Of a stretch of DNA of 64,000 bases, positions 1 through 7,554 are shown piece by piece (the first letter of the stretch is position 1; each line of letters opens with the position of its first letter). The position numbers and the translations under genes are program-made. Under the pieces are notes generated by a model. That model saw only the letters and a program-made list of their open reading frames with translations. It was not told the origin of the DNA and ran no database searches. This stretch comes from an uncultured Lachnospiraceae bacterium (GTDB lineage Bacteria; Bacillota; Clostridia; Lachnospirales; Lachnospiraceae). The stretch lies in the NCBI GenBank assembly GCA_947591155.1, contig CANQDA010000021.1, positions 1 to 64,000 of the forward strand. Direction: 5' to 3'.

Positions 1-82
1 TGATACCTTTTTTCAACCTGTATAAAATTTTCAAAGTTCACAAATTTCTGCTTGACTTTTTATTTGCAGACTTGCCATAATA

Positions 83-128
83 AAACCTCCAAACTGTGTA
101 ATTTTATCTTACATCAGTTTGGAGGTTT
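83..128. repeat. 14-bp perfect inverted repeat (hairpin)
   Basis: Arms at 83-96 and 115-128 are perfect reverse complements (AAACCTCCAAACTG and CAGTTTGGAGGTTT), and the loop itself holds a short TGTAA/TTACA stem. It lies 3' of pilin cassette A in AT-rich sequence. There is no T-run, so a simple terminator is not indicated. No gene is seen between 1 and 319. Confidence 0.7.
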
Positions 129-159
129 ACACAATCTTTGGGATAGACACTCTATAAAG

Positions 160-194
160 CAGAGGGCGGAACCTGAAAAAGGCTCTGCCCTCTG
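160..194. terminator. possible terminator 3' of pilin cassette A
   Basis: CAGAGGGC (160-167) pairs with GCCCTCTG (187-194) around an A/T-rich loop. It sits downstream of the minus-strand pilin cassette that ends at 320. There is only a weak T-rich tail on the minus strand, so it may be a structural repeat instead. Confidence 0.35.
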
Positions 195-217
195 GCAACT
201 TATCACAAATCTTACGT

Positions 218-291
218 CAGTTTTTTGAGTTTACATAAACTTTGAAACGGTCTCCAGTCTTTTGAGTTTATACAAACTTTGAAACGGACTC
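218..291. repeat. two tandem 37-bp repeat units
   Basis: Units at 218-254 and 255-291 differ at only a few bases, and each contains the dyad GTTTA-N2-TAAAC followed by CTTTGAAACGG. They abut directly with no spacer, so they are not a CRISPR array. They lie immediately 3' of pilin cassette A. Confidence 0.7.
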
Positions 292-319
292 AACATTTCT
301 GGATAAAACATATCTAATA

Positions 320-763
320 TTAATCCGTACTTACTTCAGCAGCCGAAGCGGTCCATTTCCCCTCTTTTAAGTCGGCGGTTACCTTATCACCGTTCTGCCC
401 TGTGAATGTAAGATGAATTGACTGAATTACCTTTCCTTTGTGACTATCCTTATTTACTTGAATATCATCATCGTCAATACCATCATTGATTTTTGATATT
501 GTAAGTTGTTCTATCGGAATATCTGCTAGTGTTGCTACCCTTGTTAATGCGCCATTGCCATCATTTGCGAAATATGTATCTAAGTCTACATCCTCATCAA
601 CCGCATATGCTTCATCTGCCGCAGCCTGTACTGCCAGATACACACTTCTCGCTTCAAGCACATACTGCTTATTCCTTGCTTCATCAATCCACCCCAACAG
701 AGCCGGTACCAGGATCGCGGCCAGGATCGCCAGGATCACCAGGACCACTATCAACTCAACCAG
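320..763 (-). pseudogene. pilin cassette A, leaderless type IV pilin fragment
   Basis: The reading frame encodes the hydrophobic start of a type IV pilin (SLVELIVVLVILAILAAIL), then VPALLGWIDEARNKQ and a variable globular part of about 110 residues ending in AEVSTD. Upstream in frame there are only about ten further residues before a stop codon. There is no ATG, no basic leader and no Gly-Phe cleavage site; the only possible start is an internal TTG at 754 with no convincing ribosome binding site. It is therefore a headless pilin, either a silent cassette or a remnant. It shares a 60-bp block with cassettes B and C. The variable part is more AT-rich than the block. Family assignment is firm from the N-terminal helix; the silent status is inferred from the missing leader. 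Confidence 0.75.
704..763 (-). repeat. conserved 60-bp pilin block, copy A
   Basis: Encodes LVELIVVLVILAILAAILVP. It is identical base for base to 3225-3284 and differs at five synonymous sites from 1972-2031. A GGTACC site closes the block. Sequence on both sides diverges, so the block is a plausible crossover or gene-conversion target. Confidence 0.85.
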
Positions 764-897
764 ACTTGTCTGGGAAGGCAGTCCGGTATATTTTTAGCGT
801 GGCTGCTTGTGACATCAAGGCTGTTTTGAGCAAAAAAATGACTGGACGTCTTCTATGGAAGACTTCCAGCCACGGAAATTTTATAGTACAAGCAGAT

Positions 898-1776
898 TCA
901 TCTGGTCAGTACAGCCCGCTCAGCCAACCATTCCTGTATTATTTCGGAACCGACATCAACTGCCCCTGCAATCTTGTCAATTGGCAATCCCATATCCTGA
1001 AGTTTATAAGCCGTTTTCCTTGCCTGCTCCATTTTTCCTTCCCGCACTTCAGCCTCAATCTCATCCCACATCAACCTTCTCATCGCTTCACACATATCCG
1101 GAGACCTCCTTTTCATCTCATCATACAGCCCATGGTTCGCCGATATGCTCACCTGCAGGATGGCGTCCACATTTGCGCGATCCCCCTGCCTGGTGAGCTT
1201 CTGCGCATCTTCGACGAACCCGCGGATGTCCTCCTCCAGGGCATTCCTGGAAAGCACCCTCAGGCTCCGATGCTTTCCGCCGTCAAGCTCTTTCGTCACA
1301 ACCACCTGTGCAGGGACCATAAGCCCCTCTATGTAATATACGCCGCTGCATTCTTTTTTAACCGCAAGCCCGTATTTTTCCAGACTGCGGAACATCTCCC
1401 GGGGATAGCCCTCCCGGAAGAGGGATACCGTTAGCTGGTCAATGGGGATCTGGTCTGCTGTTTCCCCGAGCCCCTTGTAAATGCAGGCGTAGCCAACCGT
1501 CTTAAAAAAGTCATCTATTGTCATCCCGTCATCCGGTGACTTGTATTCGACGATATTATACCGCCGGAAGATACGGCCGATCTCGTTCTCAATGCGCGCA
1601 TCCTCCAGTTTCCGGATAACCAGAAGGTCAATCTGAAGAGGCTTTTTGCTTAAGTTGTATTCCCGCTGGAAATCCAACGCCAACCGGTCAGCAGACAGCT
1701 CAAGTTCCGCCGCCGCATAAAAAGCGGGATGCCACTGGATATCCATATCGGACAGTGACACGTTCTCATTCACCAT
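898..1776 (-). CDS. Rpn-like PD-(D/E)xK nuclease / transposase-family protein
   Basis: A 292-residue protein with the core of a PD-(D/E)xK nuclease: Asp50 in the strand PLQIDLLVI and the E-x-K pair at Glu77/Lys79 in VEYKSP. The rest is helical and acidic, with a C-terminal part (EVREGKMEQARKTAYKLQ) resembling the tails of Rpn-family recombination-promoting nucleases. Members of that family cut DNA and stimulate RecA-independent exchange in Escherichia coli; here that role is inference. The ATG at 1776 has GGAGG 9 bases upstream, and a good promoter lies at 1853-1881, so the gene looks expressed. It sits between pilin cassettes A and B. Related proteins are common, poorly characterised paralogues in Lachnospiraceae, so its position could be coincidence. 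Confidence 0.65.
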   Translation of the reverse strand: MVNENVSLSDMDIQWHPAFYAAAELELSADRLALDFQREYNLSKKPLQIDLLVIRKLEDARIENEIGRIFRRYNIVEYKSPDDGMTIDDFFKTVGYACIYKGLGETADQIPIDQLTVSLFREGYPREMFRSLEKYGLAVKKECSGVYYIEGLMVPAQVVVTKELDGGKHRSLRVLSRNALEEDIRGFVEDAQKLTRQGDRANVDAILQVSISANHGLYDEMKRRSPDMCEAMRRLMWDEIEAEVREGKMEQARKTAYKLQDMGLPIDKIAGAVDVGSEIIQEWLAERAVLTR

Positions 1777-1852
1777 CGGCAGCTTCCTCCATTGTATTGT
1801 TTCTCTCCACTGAAGTCCTTAACGTATCACAGGACATCATTTTTATGATTCT

Positions 1853-1881
1853 ATTATACAAGGCCATGATGGAGTTTTCAA
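1853..1881 (-). promoter_or_regulatory. sigma-A-like promoter of the Rpn-like gene
   Basis: On the minus strand TTGAAA (1876-1881) and TATAAT (1853-1858) are separated by 17 bp, about 75 bp upstream of the ATG at 1776. Confidence 0.6.
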
Positions 1882-1945
1882 TTAAAATAATATTAAAATT
1901 GACATGGAAAATCAGCCGAAAATCACGCTTGCTATAATTCAGAAA

Positions 1946-2439
1946 ATGATGAAAAGGAAGGCCGGATAAGTCTGGTTGAGTTGATAGTGGTTCTGGTGAT
2001 CCTGGCGATTTTGGCCGCGATTTTGGTACCGGCTTTGCTGGGGTGGATTGATGAGGCGAAGAAGAAACAGACTGTGCTTGAAGCAAGAAACGTTTATATT
2101 GCTACACAAACGATCGCCGATGAGCAGTATGCAAAAGGAGAAAAGAATGTTCTAGACTTATCGGAAGATGATGTGACAAGAATTGGCGAAATAGCAGATG
2201 TTGATGGGTTACAGTTTCACTCGCTTTCAGTTATCAGCAATACGGCAATTACGACTGGTGATCATGACGCATTTACTGTTGTTGGTATGGCAATTGAATT
2301 TACACCTTCTAAAGGAGGCGCAAAAACATATGCTCAATTAGAAGGAGATACATGGGAAGTTTATGATGACACGGACTCTTTTACCGACCCAAAAACTGAA
2401 GAAACTGTCACATACACAAATCCCAAAAAGGAACCATAA
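1946..2439 (+). pseudogene. pilin cassette B, prepilin frameshifted at the cleavage site
   Basis: An ATG at 1946 opens a short prepilin leader, MMKRKAG, ending in the Gly expected at -1, but the next codon is TAA (1967-1969). The pilin body continues in another frame from SLVELIVVLVIL through VPALLGWIDEAKKKQ and a variable domain of about 115 residues ending TNPKKEP. An intact gene would need one more base where Phe1 belongs. The body alone could start only at an unlikely TTG (1981). TTGACA at 1899 and TATAAT at 1933 lie upstream but 28 bp apart, too far for a normal promoter, and no ribosome binding site precedes 1946. A hairpin at 2542-2577 could terminate a transcript. The most likely reading is a silent cassette or a freshly inactivated pilin. 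Confidence 0.75.
1972..2031 (+). repeat. conserved 60-bp pilin block, copy B
   Basis: Same block as at 704-763 and 3225-3284 but in the opposite orientation, with five substitutions, all synonymous (GTC to GTT and two ATCCTG to ATTTTG). Opposed copies could support inversion. Confidence 0.85.
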
Positions 2440-2831
2440 TTTTATAGCGAATATTTAAGTCAAGGTGATAAATGATCCATATATTTTACTGTTAAAGAAA
2501 TATAAACATTCTATGAGTATGTTTTACTTATTGAATAACAGAGAGCTTCCGGCCATCCACGGATGAAAGGAAGCTCTTGTATTTTAGATGAACAGAAGCG
2601 AGCATTCTCTCTTTTGATTTTCCACTCGGTCAGTTTCTGATCATCATTGGTGTTAGAATGTATACATTTATGGCCATACCAATAGTAGATGTATCATGAT
2701 CTCCGGGAAAATCAAAATCATGTGGACAAAGAGGGGATCCTCGTCATAGTGACTTTTGGAATACCCTCTCTTGGTTAATTCATTATAATGTTGACGTTAG
2801 CTTTGAAAGAATCTTCTTTCTACTTATATCC
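2440..2831. other. AT-rich gap between pilin cassettes B and C
   Basis: A 390-bp stretch without a supportable gene. It contains the hairpin at 2542-2577 and a weaker imperfect dyad (AAGAGGGG near 2729 with CCCTCTCTT near 2765) that may end transcripts of cassette C. Nothing else is recognised. Confidence 0.5.
2542..2577 (+). terminator. terminator after pilin cassette B
   Basis: AGAGCTTCC (2542-2550) pairs with GGAAGCTCT (2569-2577), followed by TGTATTTT. It lies 100 bp downstream of the cassette B stop. Confidence 0.6.
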
Positions 2832-3224
2832 CTAATCAGTAACTTCATCATCAAATTTCCAGCCATCTGTTTCAGTCAACTCAGCTTTGTGTACTACAAG
2901 GTTTCCATCATCGCCCGCAGTTGTCCCTGGAATTGTAAATTTCATTTTCAATGCAACGATTTTAAATGCATCTTTTCTTGTGCTATCTCCTTTAATATTA
3001 TCTGCTTCGGTTTTGACATCAGTAATCTCACTTACATCAACATCGGTCAGTTCATTTACACGATCCAAACCTCCCGAACCATCAGCTTCTGTTGTAAAAG
3101 TAGGTGCAGCAGCATCAGTTAGGCCATACTGTTCGTCAGCTGTAGCCTGAGCCGCCATATAAACATTTCTTGCCTGTAAGGCAAGATCTTTCTTTTTGGC
3201 TTCATCGATCCAACCAAGTAACTG

Positions 3225-3284
3225 CGGTACCAGGATCGCGGCCAGGATCGCCAGGATCACCAGGACCACTATCAACTCAACCAG
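3225..3284 (-). repeat. conserved 60-bp pilin block, copy C
   Basis: Identical at all 60 positions to the block of cassette A, while the codons just downstream (GQLLG versus GALLG region) differ at many silent sites. Such sharp edges of identity suggest recent exchange. Confidence 0.85.
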
Positions 3285-3314
3285 TATTATTCGGATTTGC
3301 CCGATTTGACGCAG

Positions 3315-3337
3315 GGCCGGCGGATGCCCCGCCGGCC
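3315..3337. repeat. 9-bp perfect inverted repeat inside the cassette C leader
   Basis: GGCCGGCGG (3315-3323) and CCGCCGGCC (3329-3337) flank a 5-base loop. It overlaps the codons of the leader Gly and the inserted segment, exactly where the normal pilin reading is broken. Confidence 0.75.
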
Positions 3338-3500
3338 GCTTCCGTTTTGCATACATTTTTTTTACCGGTTTGGGGTTCTGTTTTCTCGGAATCTTGCCGC
3401 ATTTTTTTAGGAGCGCTTCCATTTTGCATCCAAATTCCCGAACCGGAGAAATTTACGCTTTGCGATCAAGCCGGAATCTTCTGCGGTTGACCTTGCCGGA

Positions 3501-4586
3501 TCAGAAGAGTTCCGGCAGATTTCCGAGGTTTTCCAAGCGGTCGGCCACCTCCTGCTGCTTGCCGGGGTAGAGATGGCTGTACACGTTTATGGTGGTCTCC
3601 ACTTTTTCGTGTCCGAGGCGCTCGGCGATCAGGAGAGGGGTGCAGCCGAGCTCGATCAAAAGCGAAGCGTGGGAGTGGCGCAGGTCGTGCAGGCGGATGC
3701 GTTTCAGGCCCAGCCGGGTGCAGCTGTCGTTTAGGGTTTTCGTCAGTATGTATTTGTGAAAAGGAAAGAGGAGGATGTCGCCGCCGGAGGGGAGTGTGTC
3801 GGCGTAGTGGTTCAGGAGATCTGCGAGAAAGGCGGGGATGCTCACGCTGCGGTTGCCGCGGGCGGTTTTGGGAGGGGTGACGATGTCGCCTTTGCGGGAG
3901 CGCTGACAGGACTTGCTGATGCGGATCGTGCGCGCGGTATAGTCCAGGTCGGAGCGGGTCAGCGCCAGCAGCTCGCCCACGCGCATTCCGGTGAAGTAGA
4001 GCGTCTGGAACGCCAGAGTGGTGGGCGTGTCCGGCGGGAGCGCGCGGATGAAACGGCGGAACTCCTCCAATGTCCAGAACTGCATTTCCCCGGCCTGTCC
4101 GGAACCGATGCTTCCGGCCTTGCGGCAGGGATTTTCGCGCAGCTCATAATATTTCACCGCGTAGTTGAAGATCGCGTTCAGCTGATTGTAGATTGTTTTC
4201 AGGTAGGTGGGGGAGTAGGGCCTGCCGTTCGCCTTGCCTTCCTGCAGCAGGGAGGCTTCCCAGCTGCGGATATCGCAGGGGCGGATCCGGCTGATCGGGA
4301 AACTGCCGAAGCGGGGCAGGATCTTTTCCCGGATGATATAGCGTTTGCCGCGCACGGTGGAGGCGCGCAGGCGGTGCGACATGTCCTGCAGATAGATCTC
4401 GGTGAAAGAGGAAAAGAGCATCATCGGATCGCGGCGGGTGACAAGAAGAAATTCCCGCTCCCACGCAAGCGCATCCCTCTTTGTGGCGAAGCCGCGCCGG
4501 AATTTCTTGCGGCGCTGGCCGGCGCTGTCTTTGTAGTGGAACTGGCAGATCCATTTCCCGGTTTTTTTGTCTTTGTTTGCTGACAT
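3501..4586 (-). CDS. tyrosine recombinase (phage-type integrase)
   Basis: A 361-residue site-specific recombinase. Residues 1-50 form an arm-binding domain (TGKWICQFHYKD...), about 60-150 the SAM-like core-binding domain, and 170-350 the catalytic domain. The expected residues are visible: Arg202 (TGMRVGELLAL), Lys240, His300 and Arg303 (HDLRHSHASLL), His326 (LGH) and the nucleophile Tyr336 (NVYSHLYP). AAGGAGG lies 8 bases before the ATG at 4586. No excisionase, phage or conjugation gene is nearby, and no tRNA flanks it, so it is not clearly part of a mobile element. Its 3' end is 80 bp from pilin cassette C, and three inverted or direct pilin blocks lie within 3.9 kb. A shufflon-type role, as for Rci, is a hypothesis; an orphan integrase left by a lost element is the alternative. 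Confidence 0.9.
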   Translation of the reverse strand: MSANKDKKTGKWICQFHYKDSAGQRRKKFRRGFATKRDALAWEREFLLVTRRDPMMLFSSFTEIYLQDMSHRLRASTVRGKRYIIREKILPRFGSFPISRIRPCDIRSWEASLLQEGKANGRPYSPTYLKTIYNQLNAIFNYAVKYYELRENPCRKAGSIGSGQAGEMQFWTLEEFRRFIRALPPDTPTTLAFQTLYFTGMRVGELLALTRSDLDYTARTIRISKSCQRSRKGDIVTPPKTARGNRSVSIPAFLADLLNHYADTLPSGGDILLFPFHKYILTKTLNDSCTRLGLKRIRLHDLRHSHASLLIELGCTPLLIAERLGHEKVETTINVYSHLYPGKQQEVADRLENLGNLPELF

Positions 4587-4745
4587 CGTAGTACCTCCTT
4601 ATCTCTTGTGAAATTGAGGGCGAAAAGCCCGGATTTCCGGCCCGGAGGGTCGGTAAATGCAATTGTAGCATACGCCGGGGAAAATGACCTGCGCCTTCTC
4701 CGGCTGCATGGAAATAACATCACATACAATTTAGACAAAAATTCC

Positions 4746-4774
4746 TTGAGTAATGCGAAAATTTAAGGTATACT
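4746..4774 (+). promoter_or_regulatory. promoter of the type IV pilus operon
   Basis: TTGAGT (4746-4751) and TATACT (4769-4774) with 17-bp spacing, about 90 bp upstream of the first pilus gene. No further strong promoter is seen until after pilB. Confidence 0.65.
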
Positions 4775-4864
4775 TACAGTATGCTTTTCTAATTTAACGT
4801 GGGGGCGTGTGCCCTGTTGCGGGGCAGGCGCCGTGGGGATCCGGGAGCACAGGAGTGGGGGAAG

Positions 4865-5323
4865 ATGAAGAAAAAGGACGTTCAGATGGTAAACGGATGG
4901 AGGCTGACGGCGGTGATCCTGATGCTGCTGTTGGCGATCGGGGTCGCCTCGCTGGTGGGGTTGTACTTTGTCTGGCGTTCGGAAGCGCATCTTGCCCTGA
5001 GGGAGGGGAAGAATATCTGGACGGCGCTTCATATGGTCGGCGTCGAGTATTACGGCCTGGGGAAGGATCTCTACGACGGATCGACCGAGAGCGGACTCAA
5101 GGAGGACGTGGAGGAGCAGGTGCGCCGCGTTTCGGAGTGCGAGGGGAGTCTGGTGGTGCTCGGCAGCGATGAGGAGCATCTCGAGCCTACCCGTATGCTC
5201 TACCGGGAAGGGCCGTATCTCGTCTATTTCTATCTGGATGAAAATGGGGACCGGCAGTGGCAGGTGTACCGCGCGAACAGCATGTTCACCATGGACGGGT
5301 CGGAGTTGAGGAATTTCGACTGA
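4865..5323 (+). CDS. pilin-related membrane protein, first gene of the pilus operon
   Basis: A 152-residue protein with a short basic start, one membrane helix (about residues 13-35, LTAVILMLLLAIGVASLVGLY) and an extracytoplasmic domain. After the helix, SEAHLALREGKNIWTALHMV resembles the same region of the window's pilins (DEAKKKDLALQARNVYMAAQ), and both continue with a Tyr-Gly pair. The end, a beta-rich YLVYFYLDENGDRQWQVY, also matches the pilin C-terminal layout. It has no Gly-Phe prepilin site and no Glu5, so it looks like a pilin fold anchored by an ordinary helix. The ATG at 4865 was preferred to an upstream GTG because of the spacing to GGAGTGGGGG. It may be a minor pilin or an assembly factor; the function is unproven. 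Confidence 0.6.
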   Translation: MKKKDVQMVNGWRLTAVILMLLLAIGVASLVGLYFVWRSEAHLALREGKNIWTALHMVGVEYYGLGKDLYDGSTESGLKEDVEEQVRRVSECEGSLVVLGSDEEHLEPTRMLYREGPYLVYFYLDENGDRQWQVYRANSMFTMDGSELRNFD

Positions 5324-5397
5324 CGCGACCGGGTTCAATGGATTACGACAGAGATGACGATGATCTTGGATAAGCAGGACAGCTTTGGGGTGGGAAG

Positions 5398-6168
5398 ATG
5401 ATCTACATAGTGAAAACGGTTTTGTACCTGTTGCTGTTCATGGCGGGTGCAGGGATTTTTTCTTTTTTGAACGTGGTGGTCTACCGGCTGCCGAAGAAGA
5501 TTTCGTATGTGACGGGAAGGAGCCATTGCCCGGCCTGCGACGCCACGCTGAGGTGGTACGACATGGTGCCGGTGTTTAACTGGTTTTATCTGCGCGGGAA
5601 GTGCAGGGACTGCGGGGCGCACATTTCATTCCGCTATCCGGCGGTGGAGGCGCTCGGCGGCACGCTCGCGCTTCTGTGCGTGTATCGCTTCGGCATGGGG
5701 GCGGAAGCGGTCGCGGCATTCGCGTTTCTCGCTGTGCTCACGGTGGTGGCGCTGATCGACGCGGATACGATGGAGATCCCGAACGGTCTGGTGATAGGGA
5801 TAATCATCGTCGCGGCGGTGGCCTGGGCCTGCGGTCTGGAGCCTGCCTGGCGGGATCGGCTGATCGGGCTGGTCTGCGTCAGTTTACCGATGCTTCTGAT
5901 CACGCTCGCGATACCGGGCGCGTTCGGCGGCGGAGACGTCAAGCTGATGGCGGCCTCGGGGCTGTTCCTCGGATGGAAGATGACGCTCGTGGCGACGTTT
6001 CTCGCCATCGTGGCGGGAGGCCTCTACGGGATCTGGCTGTTGGCGACGCGCAGGAAGGGGAAGAAGGAGCATTTCGCGTTCGGGCCGTTCCTGTGCGCAG
6101 GTATGGCGGCAGCGCTTTTCTGGGGAGCCCCGCTTCTGGAATGGTACCTTGGATTATACCGTTTCTGA
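5398..6168 (+). CDS. pilD: prepilin leader peptidase / N-methyltransferase
   Basis: A 256-residue aspartic peptidase of family A24, an integral membrane enzyme that cuts prepilins after Gly and N-methylates the new first residue. The two Cys pairs of the bifunctional form are present (Cys44/Cys47 and Cys69/Cys72). The catalytic aspartates are in ALIDADTMEIPN (Asp121/123) and FGGGDVKL (Asp180). About eight membrane helices are predicted. It follows the pilin-like gene by 74 bp in the same operon. Presence of a peptidase in an operon without an intact prepilin implies that its substrate is encoded elsewhere or assembled from the cassettes at the window's left end. Confidence 0.93.
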   Translation: MIYIVKTVLYLLLFMAGAGIFSFLNVVVYRLPKKISYVTGRSHCPACDATLRWYDMVPVFNWFYLRGKCRDCGAHISFRYPAVEALGGTLALLCVYRFGMGAEAVAAFAFLAVLTVVALIDADTMEIPNGLVIGIIIVAAVAWACGLEPAWRDRLIGLVCVSLPMLLITLAIPGAFGGGDVKLMAASGLFLGWKMTLVATFLAIVAGGLYGIWLLATRRKGKKEHFAFGPFLCAGMAAALFWGAPLLEWYLGLYRF

Positions 6169-6283
6169 GCGTCGGATGAAGAGCACAGGATCCGACGCAG
6201 GGCCTGCCCCCGAAGGGTGGACAGAGCGGGATCGGAAGGCGATACGGGACAGAAAGTTTCAGCAAAGAATGAGGTGAAGATCA

Positions 6284-7483
6284 ATGCCGAAATATCAATA
6301 TACCGCGCAGAACGAGGCCGGGAAAAGGGTAAAGGGCGAGCGCGACGCGGCGGACGAGAAGGACTTATACCAGCGACTTCGGCAGGAAAACCTGTTTCTG
6401 CTCACGAGCAAGGAGAAGAAGGACACGCGGACCAGACAGAAGATCAAGACGAAGGATCTGGCGGATTTCTGCCGGGAGCTCGCGACGCTTCTGGCGGCAG
6501 GCGTCTCTCTGGTGCGTGCGCTTGGCATCATCTCCGAGGAGGAGAATCTGAAGAAAAATCACAGGGTCATCTATGCGGATCTGCAGCGTCTGATCCGGCA
6601 GGGCGTTGCGCTCTCCGACGCGATGGAGCAGCAGGGCGACGCGTTCCCGGAGCTCATGATCCACATGTTCCGCTCCGCGGAGGCGAGCGGTAAGCTTGAC
6701 CAGACGGCGTTCCGGATGGCGAACCACTATGAGAAGGAGAGCAAGCTGAAGTCCAAGGTGTCGGGCGCGATGGTCTATCCGTGCATCCTGCTCGTGATGA
6801 TCGTTGTGGTCGTGCTCATTATCTTCACGTTTGTGCTCCCGCAGTTTGATGATCTGTTTTCCCAGATGGAGTCACTGCCGGTGACGACCGAGTTTCTGAT
6901 GTGGCTCAGCGACCAGCTCGTGAAGAACTGGCTGCAGATCGGTATCGGCTTCTTCGTTCTCGTGATGGTGATCATCATGATCTTCCGCATCTACAAGGTG
7001 CGGCTGCTGCGGGATAAGCTGCTGATCCGCATGCCGGTTGTCGGCAAGCTTCTGATGACGATCTACACGGCGCGCTTTGCCCGTACGCTGAGTTCGCTGT
7101 ATTCCTCCGGTCTTCCGATCGTGACTGCTCTGCAGACCGGGCGCAAGACGGTGGGTAATCTCTACATAGACGAACAGTTTGACCAGGCGATCGCCAGTGT
7201 GCGTGCCGGCGAAAATCTTTCCGCGGCGGTCGGAGGGATTCAGGGATTCGTGAACAAGTTTGCCTCGACGATCCTGATCGGTGAGGAGACCGGCAGCCTG
7301 GATTCCATGTTGGATTCGAGCGCGGAGAACCTCGAATACGAGTCCGAGATGGCGATCAACAAGCTCGTGTCGCTGCTTGAGCCGCTGATGATCGTGATCA
7401 TGGCTCTGATCGTCGGTGTGATCATCGTCTCCGTCATCACGCCGATCTACGGTTCGTACGACGCGATCGGCGCGGGGTATTGA
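6284..7483 (+). CDS. pilC: type IV pilus inner-membrane platform protein PilC
   Basis: A 399-residue protein of the usual family length with two type II secretion F repeats. It starts with the typical PKYQYTAQNEAGKRVKGE motif. Each repeat carries the conserved pattern (FCRELATLLAAGVSLVRAL near residue 65 and FARTLSSLYSSGLPIVTAL near 265), and three membrane helices lie near 165-190, 220-240 and 365-390. PilC forms the platform that couples the PilB and PilT motors to pilin polymerisation. GAGGTG precedes the ATG at 6284. It is co-transcribed with pilD after a 115-bp gap that holds nothing recognisable. Confidence 0.95.
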   Translation: MPKYQYTAQNEAGKRVKGERDAADEKDLYQRLRQENLFLLTSKEKKDTRTRQKIKTKDLADFCRELATLLAAGVSLVRALGIISEEENLKKNHRVIYADLQRLIRQGVALSDAMEQQGDAFPELMIHMFRSAEASGKLDQTAFRMANHYEKESKLKSKVSGAMVYPCILLVMIVVVVLIIFTFVLPQFDDLFSQMESLPVTTEFLMWLSDQLVKNWLQIGIGFFVLVMVIIMIFRIYKVRLLRDKLLIRMPVVGKLLMTIYTARFARTLSSLYSSGLPIVTALQTGRKTVGNLYIDEQFDQAIASVRAGENLSAAVGGIQGFVNKFASTILIGEETGSLDSMLDSSAENLEYESEMAINKLVSLLEPLMIVIMALIVGVIIVSVITPIYGSYDAIGAGY

Positions 7484-7554
7484 TCGCGGAAAAGCGCGTG
7501 GCGGTTCCTGCCGCGTATCCATACAGAAATAATACATAAGGGGTTGGGATACCT

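Larger units (their letters stand above)
2832..3422 (-). pseudogene. pilin cassette C, pilin with an insertion at the leader junction
   Basis: The frame contains a recognisable prepilin leader (MYAKRKRPAG, ending in Gly at -1), then 14 residues (HPPALRQIGQIRII) where Phe1-Thr2 should be, then LVELIVVLVILAIL, VPQLLGWIDEAKKK and a variable domain ending in FDDEVTD. Prepilin peptidase needs Gly followed by a hydrophobic N-methylated residue, so this product should not be processed. The long N-terminal extension (MEALLKK...) and the inner ATG both lack a good ribosome binding site. The gene is 80 bp downstream of the recombinase gene on the same strand and could be read from it. It is called a pseudogene or silent cassette because of the disrupted junction; an atypical functional pilin cannot be excluded. 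Confidence 0.65.

Noticed and set aside
218..291. CRISPR array suggested by near-identical 37-bp repeats containing GAAACGG
   Set aside because: The two units abut without spacers, only two exist, and no cas gene is in the window.
529..1434. Long open frame on the plus strand across pilin A and the nuclease gene
   Set aside because: It is antisense to two better supported genes, has no domain and no ribosome binding site.
1899..1938. TTGACA and TATAAT before pilin cassette B as a promoter
   Set aside because: The spacing is 28 bp, too long for sigma-A; kept only as a note on the cassette.
3501..4586. Integrase as the end of a prophage or conjugative element
   Set aside because: No phage structural, excision, replication or transfer genes are found on either side within the window.
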